Origin: Alphaproteobacteria bacterium
GTDB taxonomy: Bacteria; Pseudomonadota; Alphaproteobacteria; UBA8366; Aestuariispiraceae
NCBI GenBank assembly: GCA_006844765.1
Contig: SPJV01000128.1
Location: 1-39,901 of the forward strand
Reading direction: 5' to 3'
Length of the DNA stretch: 39,901 nt
Position numbers and translations under genes: made by a program. Position 1 is the first letter of the stretch, and every line of letters starts with the position of its first letter. Positions 8,480-17,952 of the stretch are shown here, piece by piece. The notes beneath the pieces are model-generated. The model had not been told where the DNA came from. It saw only the letters and a program-made list of their open reading frames with translations, and made no database searches.

Positions 8480-9811
8480 ATGGCAAAACAGAAAAATGCA
8501 TTATCCAGACGGGATTTGGCCTATCTGACGCGGGAGGAAGCCCTTGAACAGCTGGCACCGTCGCGCTTTGCCTTCATCGGCTCGCTGGCGATCATTGCGC
8601 TACTGGCAGCCGGGTTTGTTTGGTCGGCCTATGTCTCCATCACCTCTGTCGCGACAGCGGAAGGCGAAATCGTCCCCAGCGGCAATGAGCGCGTGGTCCA
8701 GCATCTGGAAGGCGGCATTGTCGGGCAGATCAATGTGGCCGATGGTGACGTCGTCACCGCAGGGGAAATTCTGATCAGCTTCGATCCGACCTTGCGCCAA
8801 GCTGAGCTCAATCAGATCCGAGCGCGAGAAGCCTCCTTGGTTATTCGGGAGCGCCGGCTGCGCGCCTTTGTCGGCGGTGAGGAGGTCGACTATAGCGACT
8901 TCGCCGGCACCTATCCCAACCTGGTCGAAGAAGCCCGGGTAACCCTGATGGCGGCGCGGGAACGGATGAAGGGCGGCAAGGCGGTTCTGGAGGCTAGGAT
9001 CGAACAACGCCAGCAATCGGTCCAAAACTTCCAGAAACAGGTCAAAAGCTTGTCAGAGCAGGCAAAGCTTGTCGCAGAAGTCACGGCAATGCGTGAAAAA
9101 CTGTTCCAGAAAGGGATCGAGTCTCGGGTCAATGTCATCACCTCGACTTTGGAGCAGTCCAAGGCCGAGGGGGCGGTGACGGAAGCAAAGGTCTCGCAAG
9201 CGCAGGCGCGAATTTCCATCGACGAGGCACGCAACCAGATTAAAGAGCTGGAGCTGAATGAACGGTCCTCCGCGATGGAGGAGTTGAGCGTCGTCCTGGC
9301 TGAATTGGCAGAGGTTCGTGAAAATATCGAACGCCTTGAAAACCGCGTGCAGCGCCTGGATGTCATATCCCCAGTCGATGGAGTCGTTCATCGGATGCAG
9401 GTCAACACGCCGGGCGCGGTGGTCGAGCCGGCTGATGTTCTGATGACCATCGTGCCGGTCGATGAAAACATCGTTGTTGAAGCCAGAATCCAGCCAAAGG
9501 ACGTCGGTCACCTGGAAATCGGTCAGACCGCGCGTGTCGTGGTCAGCGGCTTCGACGCCCGGCGCTATGGCGTCGTTTTGGGCAAGCTGGAACGTATTTC
9601 ACCCACAACCTATACCGCGGATGATGGCAGCACCTATTTCAGGGGGCGTATCAAGCTCGATGGGGAAACAATCACCGCTGGAGAAACCGAACACCGGATC
9701 GTTCCCGGTATGACGGTTCAGACCGACATCGGTATCGGCCAACAGACACTGCTGGAATACCTGACCCGCCCGGTCTATGTCGCCCTGCAAAATGTCTTCT
9801 CCGAACGCTGA
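8480..9811 (+). CDS. HlyD-family periplasmic adaptor (membrane fusion protein) of type I secretion
   Basis: A 443-residue protein with a short cytoplasmic N-terminus, one membrane helix at ~30–53, a split biotinyl-lipoyl-like segment (EGEIVPSGNERVVQHLEGGI, 61–80), a long charged coiled coil (~165–290) and a C-terminal beta-barrel region ending with the RIVPGMTV motif typical of the HlyD/PrtE/LapC type. It bridges the inner-membrane ABC pump to a TolC-type outer-membrane channel; no tolC homologue lies in the window, so that part must be encoded elsewhere. A GGAGG at about 8466 precedes the ATG. It follows subunit B by 48 bp and ends 11 bp from the convergent hutH. Confidence 0.93.
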   Translation: MAKQKNALSRRDLAYLTREEALEQLAPSRFAFIGSLAIIALLAAGFVWSAYVSITSVATAEGEIVPSGNERVVQHLEGGIVGQINVADGDVVTAGEILISFDPTLRQAELNQIRAREASLVIRERRLRAFVGGEEVDYSDFAGTYPNLVEEARVTLMAARERMKGGKAVLEARIEQRQQSVQNFQKQVKSLSEQAKLVAEVTAMREKLFQKGIESRVNVITSTLEQSKAEGAVTEAKVSQAQARISIDEARNQIKELELNERSSAMEELSVVLAELAEVRENIERLENRVQRLDVISPVDGVVHRMQVNTPGAVVEPADVLMTIVPVDENIVVEARIQPKDVGHLEIGQTARVVVSGFDARRYGVVLGKLERISPTTYTADDGSTYFRGRIKLDGETITAGETEHRIVPGMTVQTDIGIGQQTLLEYLTRPVYVALQNVFSER

Positions 9812-9822
9812 TTTGGCACCGA

Positions 9823-11364
9823 TTATGCGGCGGGAAGCATAAGGTCGAACTCTGTCCCGGCTTGGACCAGAGCACCGGACCGCACCAACGCCGCAGACTT
9901 CTCCAGGTCAGGAGCCAGATAGCGATCTTCACCCAGGGGCGCGATGTCTTTACGGACACGCGCGAGAACCCTTTGTAGCGGCTGACTCGTCTGTAATGGG
10001 CCCCGGAATTCAACGCCGGCAGCGCCCGTGATCGCCTCCACCCCCAGGATGTAGGAGAGGTTGCGGTTCATCCGCATCAACCGCCGGGCGCCATGTGCCG
10101 CCATGGAGATATGGTCTTCCTGGTTGGCGCTGGTTGGGGTGCTGTCCGTGCTGCAGGGATTTGCCAGATGCTTATTTTCGCTCATCAAGGCCGCTGTCGT
10201 AACCTCGGCAATCATCAGGCCTGAATTCAGACCTGGGTCAGGCGTCAGGAAAGCCGGCAGGTCGAAACTGAGTGACGGATCGACCATCAACGCAATGCGC
10301 CGTTGGGCAATGGCGCCGATCTCACTGACCGCAATGGCAATCTGATCCGCTGCGAACCCGACCGGCTCCGCATGGAAGTTCCCACCGGATAGAATCCGAT
10401 CCACTTCGGTCAGCACCAGCGGATTGTCGGTCACGGCATTGGCTTCGATTTCCAACGTCTTGCCCGCTTGCCACAAGATATCCAGCGCCGCGCCGGCAAC
10501 TTGAGGCTGGCACCGAACACAATAGGGATCCTGAACCCGTGTATCGCCTTCGCGGTGGCTCTCCCTGATTTCCGACCCTGTCAGCAAATCCCGCATGACA
10601 TTTGCCGTTGCTATCTGTCCGGCATGTCCCCGCAACCGATGGATATCCGCGACCAAAGGAGAGGTTGAGCCCATAATCGCATCCGTCGTCAGCGACGCGG
10701 TCACAAGAGCTGATTCCAGATTTCGAACAGCGTCAAACAACCCGGCCAACGCATAGGCGGTTGAGAACTGCGTCCCATTGATCAACGCGAGCCCTTCTTT
10801 GGCACCCAGAACGACCGGCTGCAGCCCGACCCGTGTCAGCGCTTCCGCCCCTGAAAGGCGTTCCCCCCGCACATCCGCGAAGCCTTCACCCATCATGACA
10901 GCAGCCATATGAGCAAGTGGCGCGAGATCACCGGAGGCACCGACGGAACCCTGACTCGGCACAACCGGGGTCACACCATGGGCCAGCATCCCCTCAATCA
11001 ATTCGATGACCGCCCAGCGCACGCCAGAGGCACCCCGTCCCAAGGACAGAAGTTTGAGCGACATCATCAGACGAACGATCTCAGACTCCGTGTCATCACC
11101 AACACCGCAGCAATGGGAGAGGATCAGGTTTCGCTGAAGCTTTTCGGTATCCTCGGCAGCAATCTTGACGCTCGCCAGCTTACCGAAGCCTGTGTTGACC
11201 CCATAGACGGCGGCCTCCCCCTGCGCGGCATGGGCAACTTGATCGGCGGCCGCGTCAACACCCGGTCGCGCAGATCGGTCGAGCTTCGCCGCCACCCCAT
11301 CGCGATAAAGCGTGGACAGCTGCGCCAAGGTTGTCTCACCCGGGACAAGCGTAATCGTGGTCAT
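9823..11364 (-). CDS. hutH: Histidine ammonia-lyase
   Basis: Deaminates L-histidine to urocanate, the first step of histidine breakdown, in the cytoplasm. The 513-residue product from ATG 11364 has the usual family length. The MIO cofactor triad Ala-Ser-Gly is at 143–145 in GSVGASGDLAPL, and YGVNTGFG is at ~54–61, as in characterised HutH. The open frame extends further upstream (to 11433), but the extension overlaps hutU and lacks similarity, while ATG 11364 follows a GGGGGAGCGGAG purine run. It is 20 bp downstream of hutU, so hutU-hutH is one leftward operon. Confidence 0.97.
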   Translation of the reverse strand: MTTITLVPGETTLAQLSTLYRDGVAAKLDRSARPGVDAAADQVAHAAQGEAAVYGVNTGFGKLASVKIAAEDTEKLQRNLILSHCCGVGDDTESEIVRLMMSLKLLSLGRGASGVRWAVIELIEGMLAHGVTPVVPSQGSVGASGDLAPLAHMAAVMMGEGFADVRGERLSGAEALTRVGLQPVVLGAKEGLALINGTQFSTAYALAGLFDAVRNLESALVTASLTTDAIMGSTSPLVADIHRLRGHAGQIATANVMRDLLTGSEIRESHREGDTRVQDPYCVRCQPQVAGAALDILWQAGKTLEIEANAVTDNPLVLTEVDRILSGGNFHAEPVGFAADQIAIAVSEIGAIAQRRIALMVDPSLSFDLPAFLTPDPGLNSGLMIAEVTTAALMSENKHLANPCSTDSTPTSANQEDHISMAAHGARRLMRMNRNLSYILGVEAITGAAGVEFRGPLQTSQPLQRVLARVRKDIAPLGEDRYLAPDLEKSAALVRSGALVQAGTEFDLMLPAA

Positions 11365-11384
11365 TGCTCCGCTCCCCCTATCGA

Positions 11385-13061
11385 TCAGTTGCCAAGAATG
11401 CCGGGCAGTCGGAGCCCATGCTCTTTCGCGCAATCAATCGCCATCTCATAGCCTGCGTCTGCATGGCGCCAGACGCCCGATGCAGGGTCATTCCACAACA
11501 CGCGCTCGATACGCTTCGCCGCTGCCTCTGTCCCATCGCAGCAAATCACCATGCCCGAGTGCTGGGAGAATCCCATTCCAACACCCCCGCCATGATGGAG
11601 GCTGACCCATGTCGCGCCGCTCGCGCAGTTCAGCAAGGCGTTGAGCAGCGGCCAATCACTGACCGCATCGGAGCCATCCTTCATCGATTCCGTCTCACGG
11701 TTCGGGCTCGCGACCGAGCCGCTGTCAAGGTGATCTCGCCCGATCACCACCGGCGCCTTCAATTCCCCAGAGGCAACCATCTCATTGAACGCGAGGCCGA
11801 GCCGGTGCCGGTCACCTAGCCCAACCCAGCAAATCCGCGCCGGCAGGCCCTGGAACGCAATCCGGTCCCGCGCCATGTCCAACCAGTTATGCAAATGGTC
11901 GTTGCCCGGCGTCAGTTCCTTCACCTTGGCGTCGGTCTTATAGATATCTTCCGGATCGCCGGACAAGGCGCACCAGCGGAAGGGACCGATCCCCCGACAG
12001 AACAAGGGGCGGATATAGGCCGGTACAAAGCCTGGGAAGGCAAAAGCATCGCTTAACCCTTCGTCCAATGCCACCTGCCGGATGTTGTTTCCATAATCGA
12101 GCGTCGGCACGCCGCGATTCCAAAACTCGACCATCGCAGCGACATGGATTTTCATCGACGCGCGCGCGGCCTTCTCCACCGTTTTCGGATCCGACTCCCG
12201 CATCGAACGCCATTGCGCCAAGCTCCAGCCCTGCGGCAGATAACCATTGGTCGGATCATGGGCGGAGGTTTGATCCGTCACGATATCAGGCCGCACGCCG
12301 CGCTTCACCAGTTCCGGGAAAACATCAGCGGCATTCCCCAACAAGCCGACGGATTTGGCCTCCCCCGCCGCGGTCCAGCGATCAATCATCGCCAGAGCCT
12401 CGTCGAGGGTTTCCGCTTTCTCATCCAGGTAGCGGGTCCGAAGCCTGAAATCGATCGAATCCGGATTGCATTCAACAGCCAGGCAGCACGCGCCGGCCAT
12501 CACAGCGGCCAGCGGTTGCGCACCGCCCATCCCGCCCAGGCCCGCTGTCAGGATCCACTTGCCCGACAGACTGCCGTCATAATGCTGACGTCCAGCCTCG
12601 GCAAAGGTCTCATAGGTGCCCTGAACAATGCCCTGACTGCCGATATAGATCCACGATCCCGCCGTCATCTGGCCGTACATGGCGAGCCCTTTCCGGTCGA
12701 GCTCATTGAAATGATCCCAGGTCGCCCAATGCGGCACGAGGTTCGAATTGGCGATCAGAACACGGGGCGCATCAGCATGTGTGCGCACCACAGCGACCGG
12801 CTTGCCCGATTGGACAACCAGTGTTTCGTCTTCTTCCAGATCCTTCAGCGTCGCAACAATGCGGTCAAAATCATCCCAGGTACGGGCCGCCCGCCCGATA
12901 CCGCCATAGACCACCAGCTCATGCGGATTTTCTGCCACATCCGGATGCAGATTGTTCATGAGCATCCGCATTGGCGCTTCCGTCAGCCAGCTCTTGGCCG
13001 TGATTTCCGCTCCAGTCGGCGGGAAGACATCGCGAAGATTGTGGCGGGGATTGGTCATCAT
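11385..13061 (-). CDS. hutU: Urocanate hydratase (urocanase)
   Basis: Converts urocanate to 4-imidazolone-5-propionate using tightly bound NAD+. The 558-residue length is normal. Recognisable family segments are VYGGIGRAARTWDDF, the Gly-rich LTAGLGGMGGAQPLA, VTDQTSAHDP and the conserved FRWCALSGDP region. Two start codons are adjacent (13061 and 13058); a GAGGAG at about 13065–13070 gives better spacing to the second. First gene of the hutU-hutH operon, reading from the divergent hut control region. Confidence 0.97.
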   Translation of the reverse strand: MMTNPRHNLRDVFPPTGAEITAKSWLTEAPMRMLMNNLHPDVAENPHELVVYGGIGRAARTWDDFDRIVATLKDLEEDETLVVQSGKPVAVVRTHADAPRVLIANSNLVPHWATWDHFNELDRKGLAMYGQMTAGSWIYIGSQGIVQGTYETFAEAGRQHYDGSLSGKWILTAGLGGMGGAQPLAAVMAGACCLAVECNPDSIDFRLRTRYLDEKAETLDEALAMIDRWTAAGEAKSVGLLGNAADVFPELVKRGVRPDIVTDQTSAHDPTNGYLPQGWSLAQWRSMRESDPKTVEKAARASMKIHVAAMVEFWNRGVPTLDYGNNIRQVALDEGLSDAFAFPGFVPAYIRPLFCRGIGPFRWCALSGDPEDIYKTDAKVKELTPGNDHLHNWLDMARDRIAFQGLPARICWVGLGDRHRLGLAFNEMVASGELKAPVVIGRDHLDSGSVASPNRETESMKDGSDAVSDWPLLNALLNCASGATWVSLHHGGGVGMGFSQHSGMVICCDGTEAAAKRIERVLWNDPASGVWRHADAGYEMAIDCAKEHGLRLPGILGN

Positions 13062-13344
13062 CGTCTCCTCAACCGGTCAGGCCGACCGTGATCTGCACTA
13101 TCAGGAACATCGCGGCTGGATACCGATGATCCCGGCACCAGCGCAAACAGTCATCATTTCTATACACTGAGCGCTTATTATGTCTATACATATTTTATTA
13201 AAAATAACCGCGCTAGATCATTTTTTTCAGAAAATTTCATTAAGCCACTGTATTGTATACCCGTAACGTCACAGCTCGTACACTTGACCAAGAATAAGTT
13301 TAGTCATAAGCATATACATAACCTAGATTCAACGGGAACCTACC
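13062..13344. promoter_or_regulatory. Divergent hut control region with four HutC-type operator candidates
   Basis: This AT-rich 283-bp region separates hutU (−) from hutF (+). The HutC branch of GntR regulators is known to favour GTxTAxAC. GTCTATAC at 13182–13189 matches exactly. One-mismatch relatives are TTCTATAC 13158–13165, TTGTATAC 13253–13260 and GCATATAC 13310–13317. The first two lie 24 bp apart in the same orientation, close to hutU; the last lies just upstream of hutF. HutC encoded at 14727 is the expected repressor, with urocanate as the likely inducer by family analogy. Confidence 0.55.
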
Positions 13345-14706
13345 GTGACACAAATATCTGCCAAGCATGCGCTTTTGCCTGAAGGCTGGGCGAAAGATGT
13401 CACCGTCGAGATTGCCTCCGACGGGACGATCTCTCATGTGAAAACAAGCTCTGGGAATAGGGCTGCCAAAGACATCCTGCTACCCGCGTTACCCAATCTG
13501 CACAGTCACGCTTTCCAGCGGGCTATGGCTGGCAGGACTGAATATCGCGCCCAGAGTCAGGATAGTTTCTGGAGTTGGCGGGAACTGATGTACCGCTTCC
13601 TTGACCGACTAACGCCAGAGCATTTGGAGGCTGTTACGGCCTATGCATTTCTTGAGATGCAAGAAGCCGGCTATGCCAGCGTTGCCGAGTTTCACTATGT
13701 CCACCACCAGCCGGGGGGCGGGGCCTATGATACGCTCCCTGAAATGTCAGCGCGGGTCTTCGCGGCGGCCGGGGAAACAGGTATCGGGCTGACGCATTTG
13801 CCGGTTCTCTATTCCTATGGCGGCGCCGGCGAAGTCACGTTGTCGGATCGCCAGCAGCGCTTCGGTAATGACCTGGCGCGCTTCACGCATCTGGTCGATG
13901 AGGCCAAAGCTGCATGCGAAACCACCCTGACAGCTGATTGCAAGGTCGGAGTCGCGCCCCATTCCATGCGTGCCACGACGCCAGCTCAGCTCAAAGAGGT
14001 TGCGTCGGTCTTCACTAACGGCCCAATCCACATCCATATCGCCGAGCAACCGCGAGAGGTCTCGGAAATCGAGACATGGTTGGGCGCCCGCCCTGTCGAA
14101 TGGCTGTTGGACAATATCGGTATAGGCCCGAATTGGTGCTTGGTTCACGCAACCCATATGACTGAGAAGGAAACACGAGACCTCGCCAAGTCCGGTGCCG
14201 TTGCAGGGCTATGCCCGATCACGGAAGCCAATCTAGGCGATGGTCCCTTCGACGGCCCCCACTATTTGGAAGAATCCGGACGCTTCGGCATCGGCACCGA
14301 TTCCAATGTGCGCATTTCCGTATCAGAAGAATTGAGAACCCTGGAATATAGCCAACGTCTTCGAGATGTAGCACGCAATGTCCTGGTCGACGGCCCCGGC
14401 TCTGTCGGAAACTTTCTATACCAGCAATCATTGACCGGCGGCGCAGCAGCATTGGGCCGGAATTGCGGGAAGATAGCGCCGGGTTTTCTGGCCGACCTCG
14501 TCGTTTTGGACGGACAGGCGGCCTGTTTCGAAGGAACTGACCCAACCGGGTTCCTGGATCAATGGGTCTTCGCTGCCGATGATGGCCTGGTTCGCGACCT
14601 GTGGTCTGCCGGACGCCATTGTGTCTCAGAAGGCCGGCATGTGGCGCGAGAGAGAATTGAAGCCAACTACCGTGCAGCAATCAAATCCATGCTTGCAAGC
14701 CTGTAG
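13345..14706 (+). CDS. hutF: Formimidoylglutamate deiminase
   Basis: Hydrolyses N-formimidoyl-L-glutamate to N-formylglutamate and ammonia, the step that defines the five-enzyme hut route. The 453-residue amidohydrolase has the metal-binding NLHSHAFQRAMAG (H53, H55), HIHIAEQPREVSE, LVHATHM and GTDSNVRIS motifs, matching the HutF branch of the guanine-deaminase-like amidohydrolases. The start is GTG 13345 with only a weak purine run upstream; the MTQISAKHALLPEGWAKDV N-terminus matches the family pattern. Twenty bp before hutC, in the same operon. Confidence 0.95.
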   Translation: MTQISAKHALLPEGWAKDVTVEIASDGTISHVKTSSGNRAAKDILLPALPNLHSHAFQRAMAGRTEYRAQSQDSFWSWRELMYRFLDRLTPEHLEAVTAYAFLEMQEAGYASVAEFHYVHHQPGGGAYDTLPEMSARVFAAAGETGIGLTHLPVLYSYGGAGEVTLSDRQQRFGNDLARFTHLVDEAKAACETTLTADCKVGVAPHSMRATTPAQLKEVASVFTNGPIHIHIAEQPREVSEIETWLGARPVEWLLDNIGIGPNWCLVHATHMTEKETRDLAKSGAVAGLCPITEANLGDGPFDGPHYLEESGRFGIGTDSNVRISVSEELRTLEYSQRLRDVARNVLVDGPGSVGNFLYQQSLTGGAAALGRNCGKIAPGFLADLVVLDGQAACFEGTDPTGFLDQWVFAADDGLVRDLWSAGRHCVSEGRHVARERIEANYRAAIKSMLASL

Positions 14707-14726
14707 CGCCGGGGTCTGAAGCGACA

Positions 14727-15431
14727 ATGTCGGTCACCTATAAAAGCGTTAAGGAAAATATGCTGACCCGGATCATGGATCGGGAATGGGCACCGGGAGA
14801 GACGGTTCCCCATGAGGAAGACCTTGCCCGCAGCTATGGCTGTGCCCGCGCCACTGTGAACCGAGCCCTTCGCGAACTGGCCGACGCCGGTCTTGTGGAG
14901 CGCCGACGGAAGGCCGGGACGCGCGTTGTTCAACGGGAAACCCGGGGGGCAACCTTCCAAATCCCCTTGGTCCGTGTCGAGATTGAAAAGACCGGACGCG
15001 CCTATGGATACAGGTTGCTCCGGCGGAGTACCGTTTTGTCCGACAGCGATCTGGTCGGGCGTTTCGACACCTCGGAAGGCAATCCCATCCTGCATCTGCA
15101 ATGCCTGCATCTGGCGGATGGAGAACCCTATCAATTGGAGAACCGCTGGATCGACCTTAAGACTGTTCCAGATGCTGCCGATGAAGACTTCGAAATCATC
15201 GGCCCCAATGAATGGCTTTTATCCGCGATCCCTTTCACCCATGCCGAACATGTCTTCAGCGCCGCCATGCCAAATGGCGATGAACGAGAGCACCTGCAAC
15301 TGGATTCGACCGATGCCGTCTTTATCATCGAACGCCGCACTTGGCTTTCCGGTAACCCGGTAACCTATGTCCGATTGTCCCATATCGGGTCCAGCTTTCG
15401 CCTACACTCCCAGGATACGGATCTCGGCTGA
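14727..15431 (+). CDS. hutC: GntR/HutC-family histidine utilisation repressor
   Basis: A 234-residue regulator with an N-terminal winged helix-turn-helix of GntR type (about 1–70, with PHEEDLARSYGCARATVNRALREL cut by the family's typical recognition helix around ARATVNRAL) and a C-terminal UTRA-type effector domain (~95–230, including LHLADGEPYQLENRWI). By analogy it represses hut genes and is released by urocanate. It is co-transcribed with hutF and probably acts on the GTxTAxAC-like sites upstream of hutF and hutU. Confidence 0.93.
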   Translation: MSVTYKSVKENMLTRIMDREWAPGETVPHEEDLARSYGCARATVNRALRELADAGLVERRRKAGTRVVQRETRGATFQIPLVRVEIEKTGRAYGYRLLRRSTVLSDSDLVGRFDTSEGNPILHLQCLHLADGEPYQLENRWIDLKTVPDAADEDFEIIGPNEWLLSAIPFTHAEHVFSAAMPNGDEREHLQLDSTDAVFIIERRTWLSGNPVTYVRLSHIGSSFRLHSQDTDLG

Positions 15432-15477
15432 CGCGATTCAATGCGCGATCATGTGATCCAGACACGGGGTCGAGTAT

Positions 15478-17802
15478 CTAACGACTGACGTCAACAAAGG
15501 GCGGGGGGTCAAAGGCTCGAACGTCAGGGACCGGTCCCGTATGTTTTCGGACTTCAACCAGCGCACTGTGTGCCGCTGGCCCCTGAGAAAGTCTGGAAGT
15601 CCGGCGGTCATGGGTTAGGACGTTCGGGTTGCCATGTCGGTCGCGCTGTTTGAAGTGTTCATAATCCGGGTCATGCCAAGCGCCGGTCCATAGGAAGACG
15701 ACATTCTCCATAATATCTTCGGTGATAATTGCCCCTGCCAAAACCTCGCCCCGATCATTGAACAGACAGACAATATCGCCATCTGAAATACCGCGCGCCG
15801 CCGCATCTTTGGGATTGATCAGCACCGGCTCCCGCCCTTTGATCTTGCGGCTTCGGCTGAAGGCGCCTTCATCGAACTGACTGTGCAAGCGGGTTTCAGG
15901 CTGACCGGACACCAGATGCAGCGGGAAGTCTTTCGCGACCTCGCCGCCCAACCATTCGCGTGGCGGTAACCAGGTCGCATGGCCCGGACAATCGTCATAC
16001 CCGAAGCCTGAAATCACGTCAGAGAATAACTCAATTTTCCCACTTGGCGTTTCAAGTGGATTTTTTTCCGGGTTTTGGCGGAAATCCGAATAAAGAACAG
16101 CATTGGGTGTAGGGTCATCCAATGTGATCATGTCACCTTCGAGAAAAGTCTCGAAGTCGGGCAAGCTGCGGCCAAGTGTGCTGACCGTCTCGCGCATTTC
16201 TTCCCACATCTCATCCAGCCACTCCGCCGAGGATTTGCCTTCGCTGAATTTTGTGCCGATATCGTAACGCTTTTCCAATTCGACATAGATATCATATTCA
16301 TCGCGGGCCTCTCCGATAGGCGGAATAACTTGAGGCATCGGAATAATGACCCGGTCACGGCTACCAGCGACAAAATCCGTTCGTTCCAAAGGTGATGTCG
16401 ACGGGAGTACAATATCCGCGTGGCGCGCCGTCGCAGTCCAATTGATCTCATTAACGATAACCGTCTCAGGCGTCTGAAACGCCTGATGAAGCCGATTGAG
16501 ATCTTGATGGGCATGAAATGGATTGCCGCCAGCCCACCAGACCATGCGGGTGTCGGGATAGGTACGGGTCTCGCCATTGTATTCATAGGTGCCGCCTGGA
16601 TTCAGCAGCATATCAGCAATTGTCGCGACAGGAATGTAGTCTTTCACAGGGTTTTCACCTTGCGAAACAAACGGCCATCGTGCCGGACGATCAGATGTGC
16701 CGATTGCCGAATCCGAACCATACGCAATACCAAAACCGCCGCCCGCAATTCCGATCTGACCCAGCATGGCGGCGAGCGTTACTGTCATCCATAGCGGTTG
16801 TTCGCCATATTCCGTCCGCTGCAAGCCGGCCGCGGTACAGATCATTGTTCGCTGGCTCGCCATGTCGCGCGCCAATTGTCGAATTCGATCAGCAGAGATT
16901 CCAGACTGCGCTTCAGCCCAATCAGCGTCTTTGGCGACATCATCCACTTCGCCCATGAGATAACTTTGGATCTTGTCGAAACCAACCGTATATCGATCCA
17001 GGAATACGAGATCATGAAGGTTTTCGCGGATCAAGGTATGGGCCAGACCCATCATTATTGCAGTATCTGAACCAGGTCGCGGCTGTAACCATTCAGCGTC
17101 CAGGGCTTCAATAGCGTCCGTCCGCAAGGGGCTGAAATTAATGAATTTCACACCTGCTCGGGCGCACGCGATCAAATCGTCCCGTAATGTATGACGACCA
17201 ATACCGCCGCTCGCAACTTGTGCGTTGCGCAGGGGAATGCCACCGAACATGACAACCATGCGGCCGTGCTTGGCAACCATTTGCCACCGTGTCGCAAGTT
17301 TCAGCTGTTCAAAAAATTCTCCAACGATATGCGGCATGAGGACGAGAGCCGCGTTGTAGCTGTAATTGCCTTTTGAAGGAACGAAGCCACCGGTTGCGCT
17401 CAAAAACCGTTTCAAATGACCTTGCGCATGATGGAAGCGACCCGCGCTGGCCCAACCGTAAGACCCGGCAAAGATCGACTTGCTGCCGTATTTGGCACGG
17501 ATACGCTTCAGTTCCGCACAGACCAAGTCCAGGGCATAGTCCCAGCTAACGGGGACAAACGGATCTTCCCCGCGATTTCGCTCTGTATGTTCCGGGCCAT
17601 GCTCAAGATAGCCGCGCCGTATGGCGGGCTGATGAATTCGAGCCGTTCCATAAACACTATTGAGATTTTCGTTTATTCGCGACGGGTCGGGATCATCGGG
17701 GTGAGAGCCGATATTGCTTAACCGCCCATCCTTGACGCTGGCAACGCCGGGGCCCCAATGATGTGCAATAACGAACGCGTTCTTATCTTGTCTGTTGCCC
17801 AT
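15478..17802 (-). CDS. Molybdopterin-dependent oxidoreductase, BisC/TorA/DMSO-reductase type
   Basis: A 774-residue member of the Mo-bisMGD family. The N-terminal block AHHWGPGVASVKDGRL has no Cys cluster, so no [4Fe-4S] site is expected. GSYGWASAGRFHH carries the serine (S119) that ligates molybdenum in the DMSO/TMAO/biotin-sulfoxide reductase branch. No Tat leader is visible, which favours a cytoplasmic BisC-like enzyme that reduces S- or N-oxides. The C-terminal cofactor-binding domain (HLVSGQPETRLHSQFD) is present. ATG 17802 was preferred; an upstream in-frame GTG at 17847 would add 15 unconserved residues. It is divergent from the MetC-like gene. The substrate is not known; a methionine or biotin sulfoxide is a guess. 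Confidence 0.85.
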   Translation of the reverse strand: MGNRQDKNAFVIAHHWGPGVASVKDGRLSNIGSHPDDPDPSRINENLNSVYGTARIHQPAIRRGYLEHGPEHTERNRGEDPFVPVSWDYALDLVCAELKRIRAKYGSKSIFAGSYGWASAGRFHHAQGHLKRFLSATGGFVPSKGNYSYNAALVLMPHIVGEFFEQLKLATRWQMVAKHGRMVVMFGGIPLRNAQVASGGIGRHTLRDDLIACARAGVKFINFSPLRTDAIEALDAEWLQPRPGSDTAIMMGLAHTLIRENLHDLVFLDRYTVGFDKIQSYLMGEVDDVAKDADWAEAQSGISADRIRQLARDMASQRTMICTAAGLQRTEYGEQPLWMTVTLAAMLGQIGIAGGGFGIAYGSDSAIGTSDRPARWPFVSQGENPVKDYIPVATIADMLLNPGGTYEYNGETRTYPDTRMVWWAGGNPFHAHQDLNRLHQAFQTPETVIVNEINWTATARHADIVLPSTSPLERTDFVAGSRDRVIIPMPQVIPPIGEARDEYDIYVELEKRYDIGTKFSEGKSSAEWLDEMWEEMRETVSTLGRSLPDFETFLEGDMITLDDPTPNAVLYSDFRQNPEKNPLETPSGKIELFSDVISGFGYDDCPGHATWLPPREWLGGEVAKDFPLHLVSGQPETRLHSQFDEGAFSRSRKIKGREPVLINPKDAAARGISDGDIVCLFNDRGEVLAGAIITEDIMENVVFLWTGAWHDPDYEHFKQRDRHGNPNVLTHDRRTSRLSQGPAAHSALVEVRKHTGPVPDVRAFDPPPFVDVSR

Positions 17803-17835
17803 AGATTGTACCGTTATGTGAAACTTGATTTCAGA

Positions 17836-17850
17836 ATATTGGCACACTAG
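17836..17850. promoter_or_regulatory. Candidate IclR-type site (ATATTGGCACACTAG) between oxidoreductase and MetC-like gene
   Basis: It shares ATATTGnCACA with the element upstream of hyuA (23668–23682). It is the weakest of the four sites in this region because the right half-site is CACT rather than CAAT. The position, between divergent genes of one putative regulon, is suggestive. Confidence 0.3.
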
Positions 17851-17952
17851 TCTTATCCTGTCACGTCCCAGACGATATCGCCGAGACGTTAAATCAGGCC
17901 TGTTCGATACGATTCCTGATCGAGAAGGCTGTGCAAAGAAAGTTGGAAAGCA

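Noticed and set aside
9823..13061. Ergothioneine or thiourocanate breakdown instead of histidine use, given the hydantoinase and carbamoylase genes nearby
   Set aside because: HutH has the ordinary MIO motif and length, hutF and hutC are present in a divergent hut layout, and the hydantoinase block appears to be under a different regulator.
12144..13091. A 315-codon plus-strand frame across hutU
   Set aside because: It is the antisense of a fully conserved urocanase gene; composition is Arg/His-rich with no domain.
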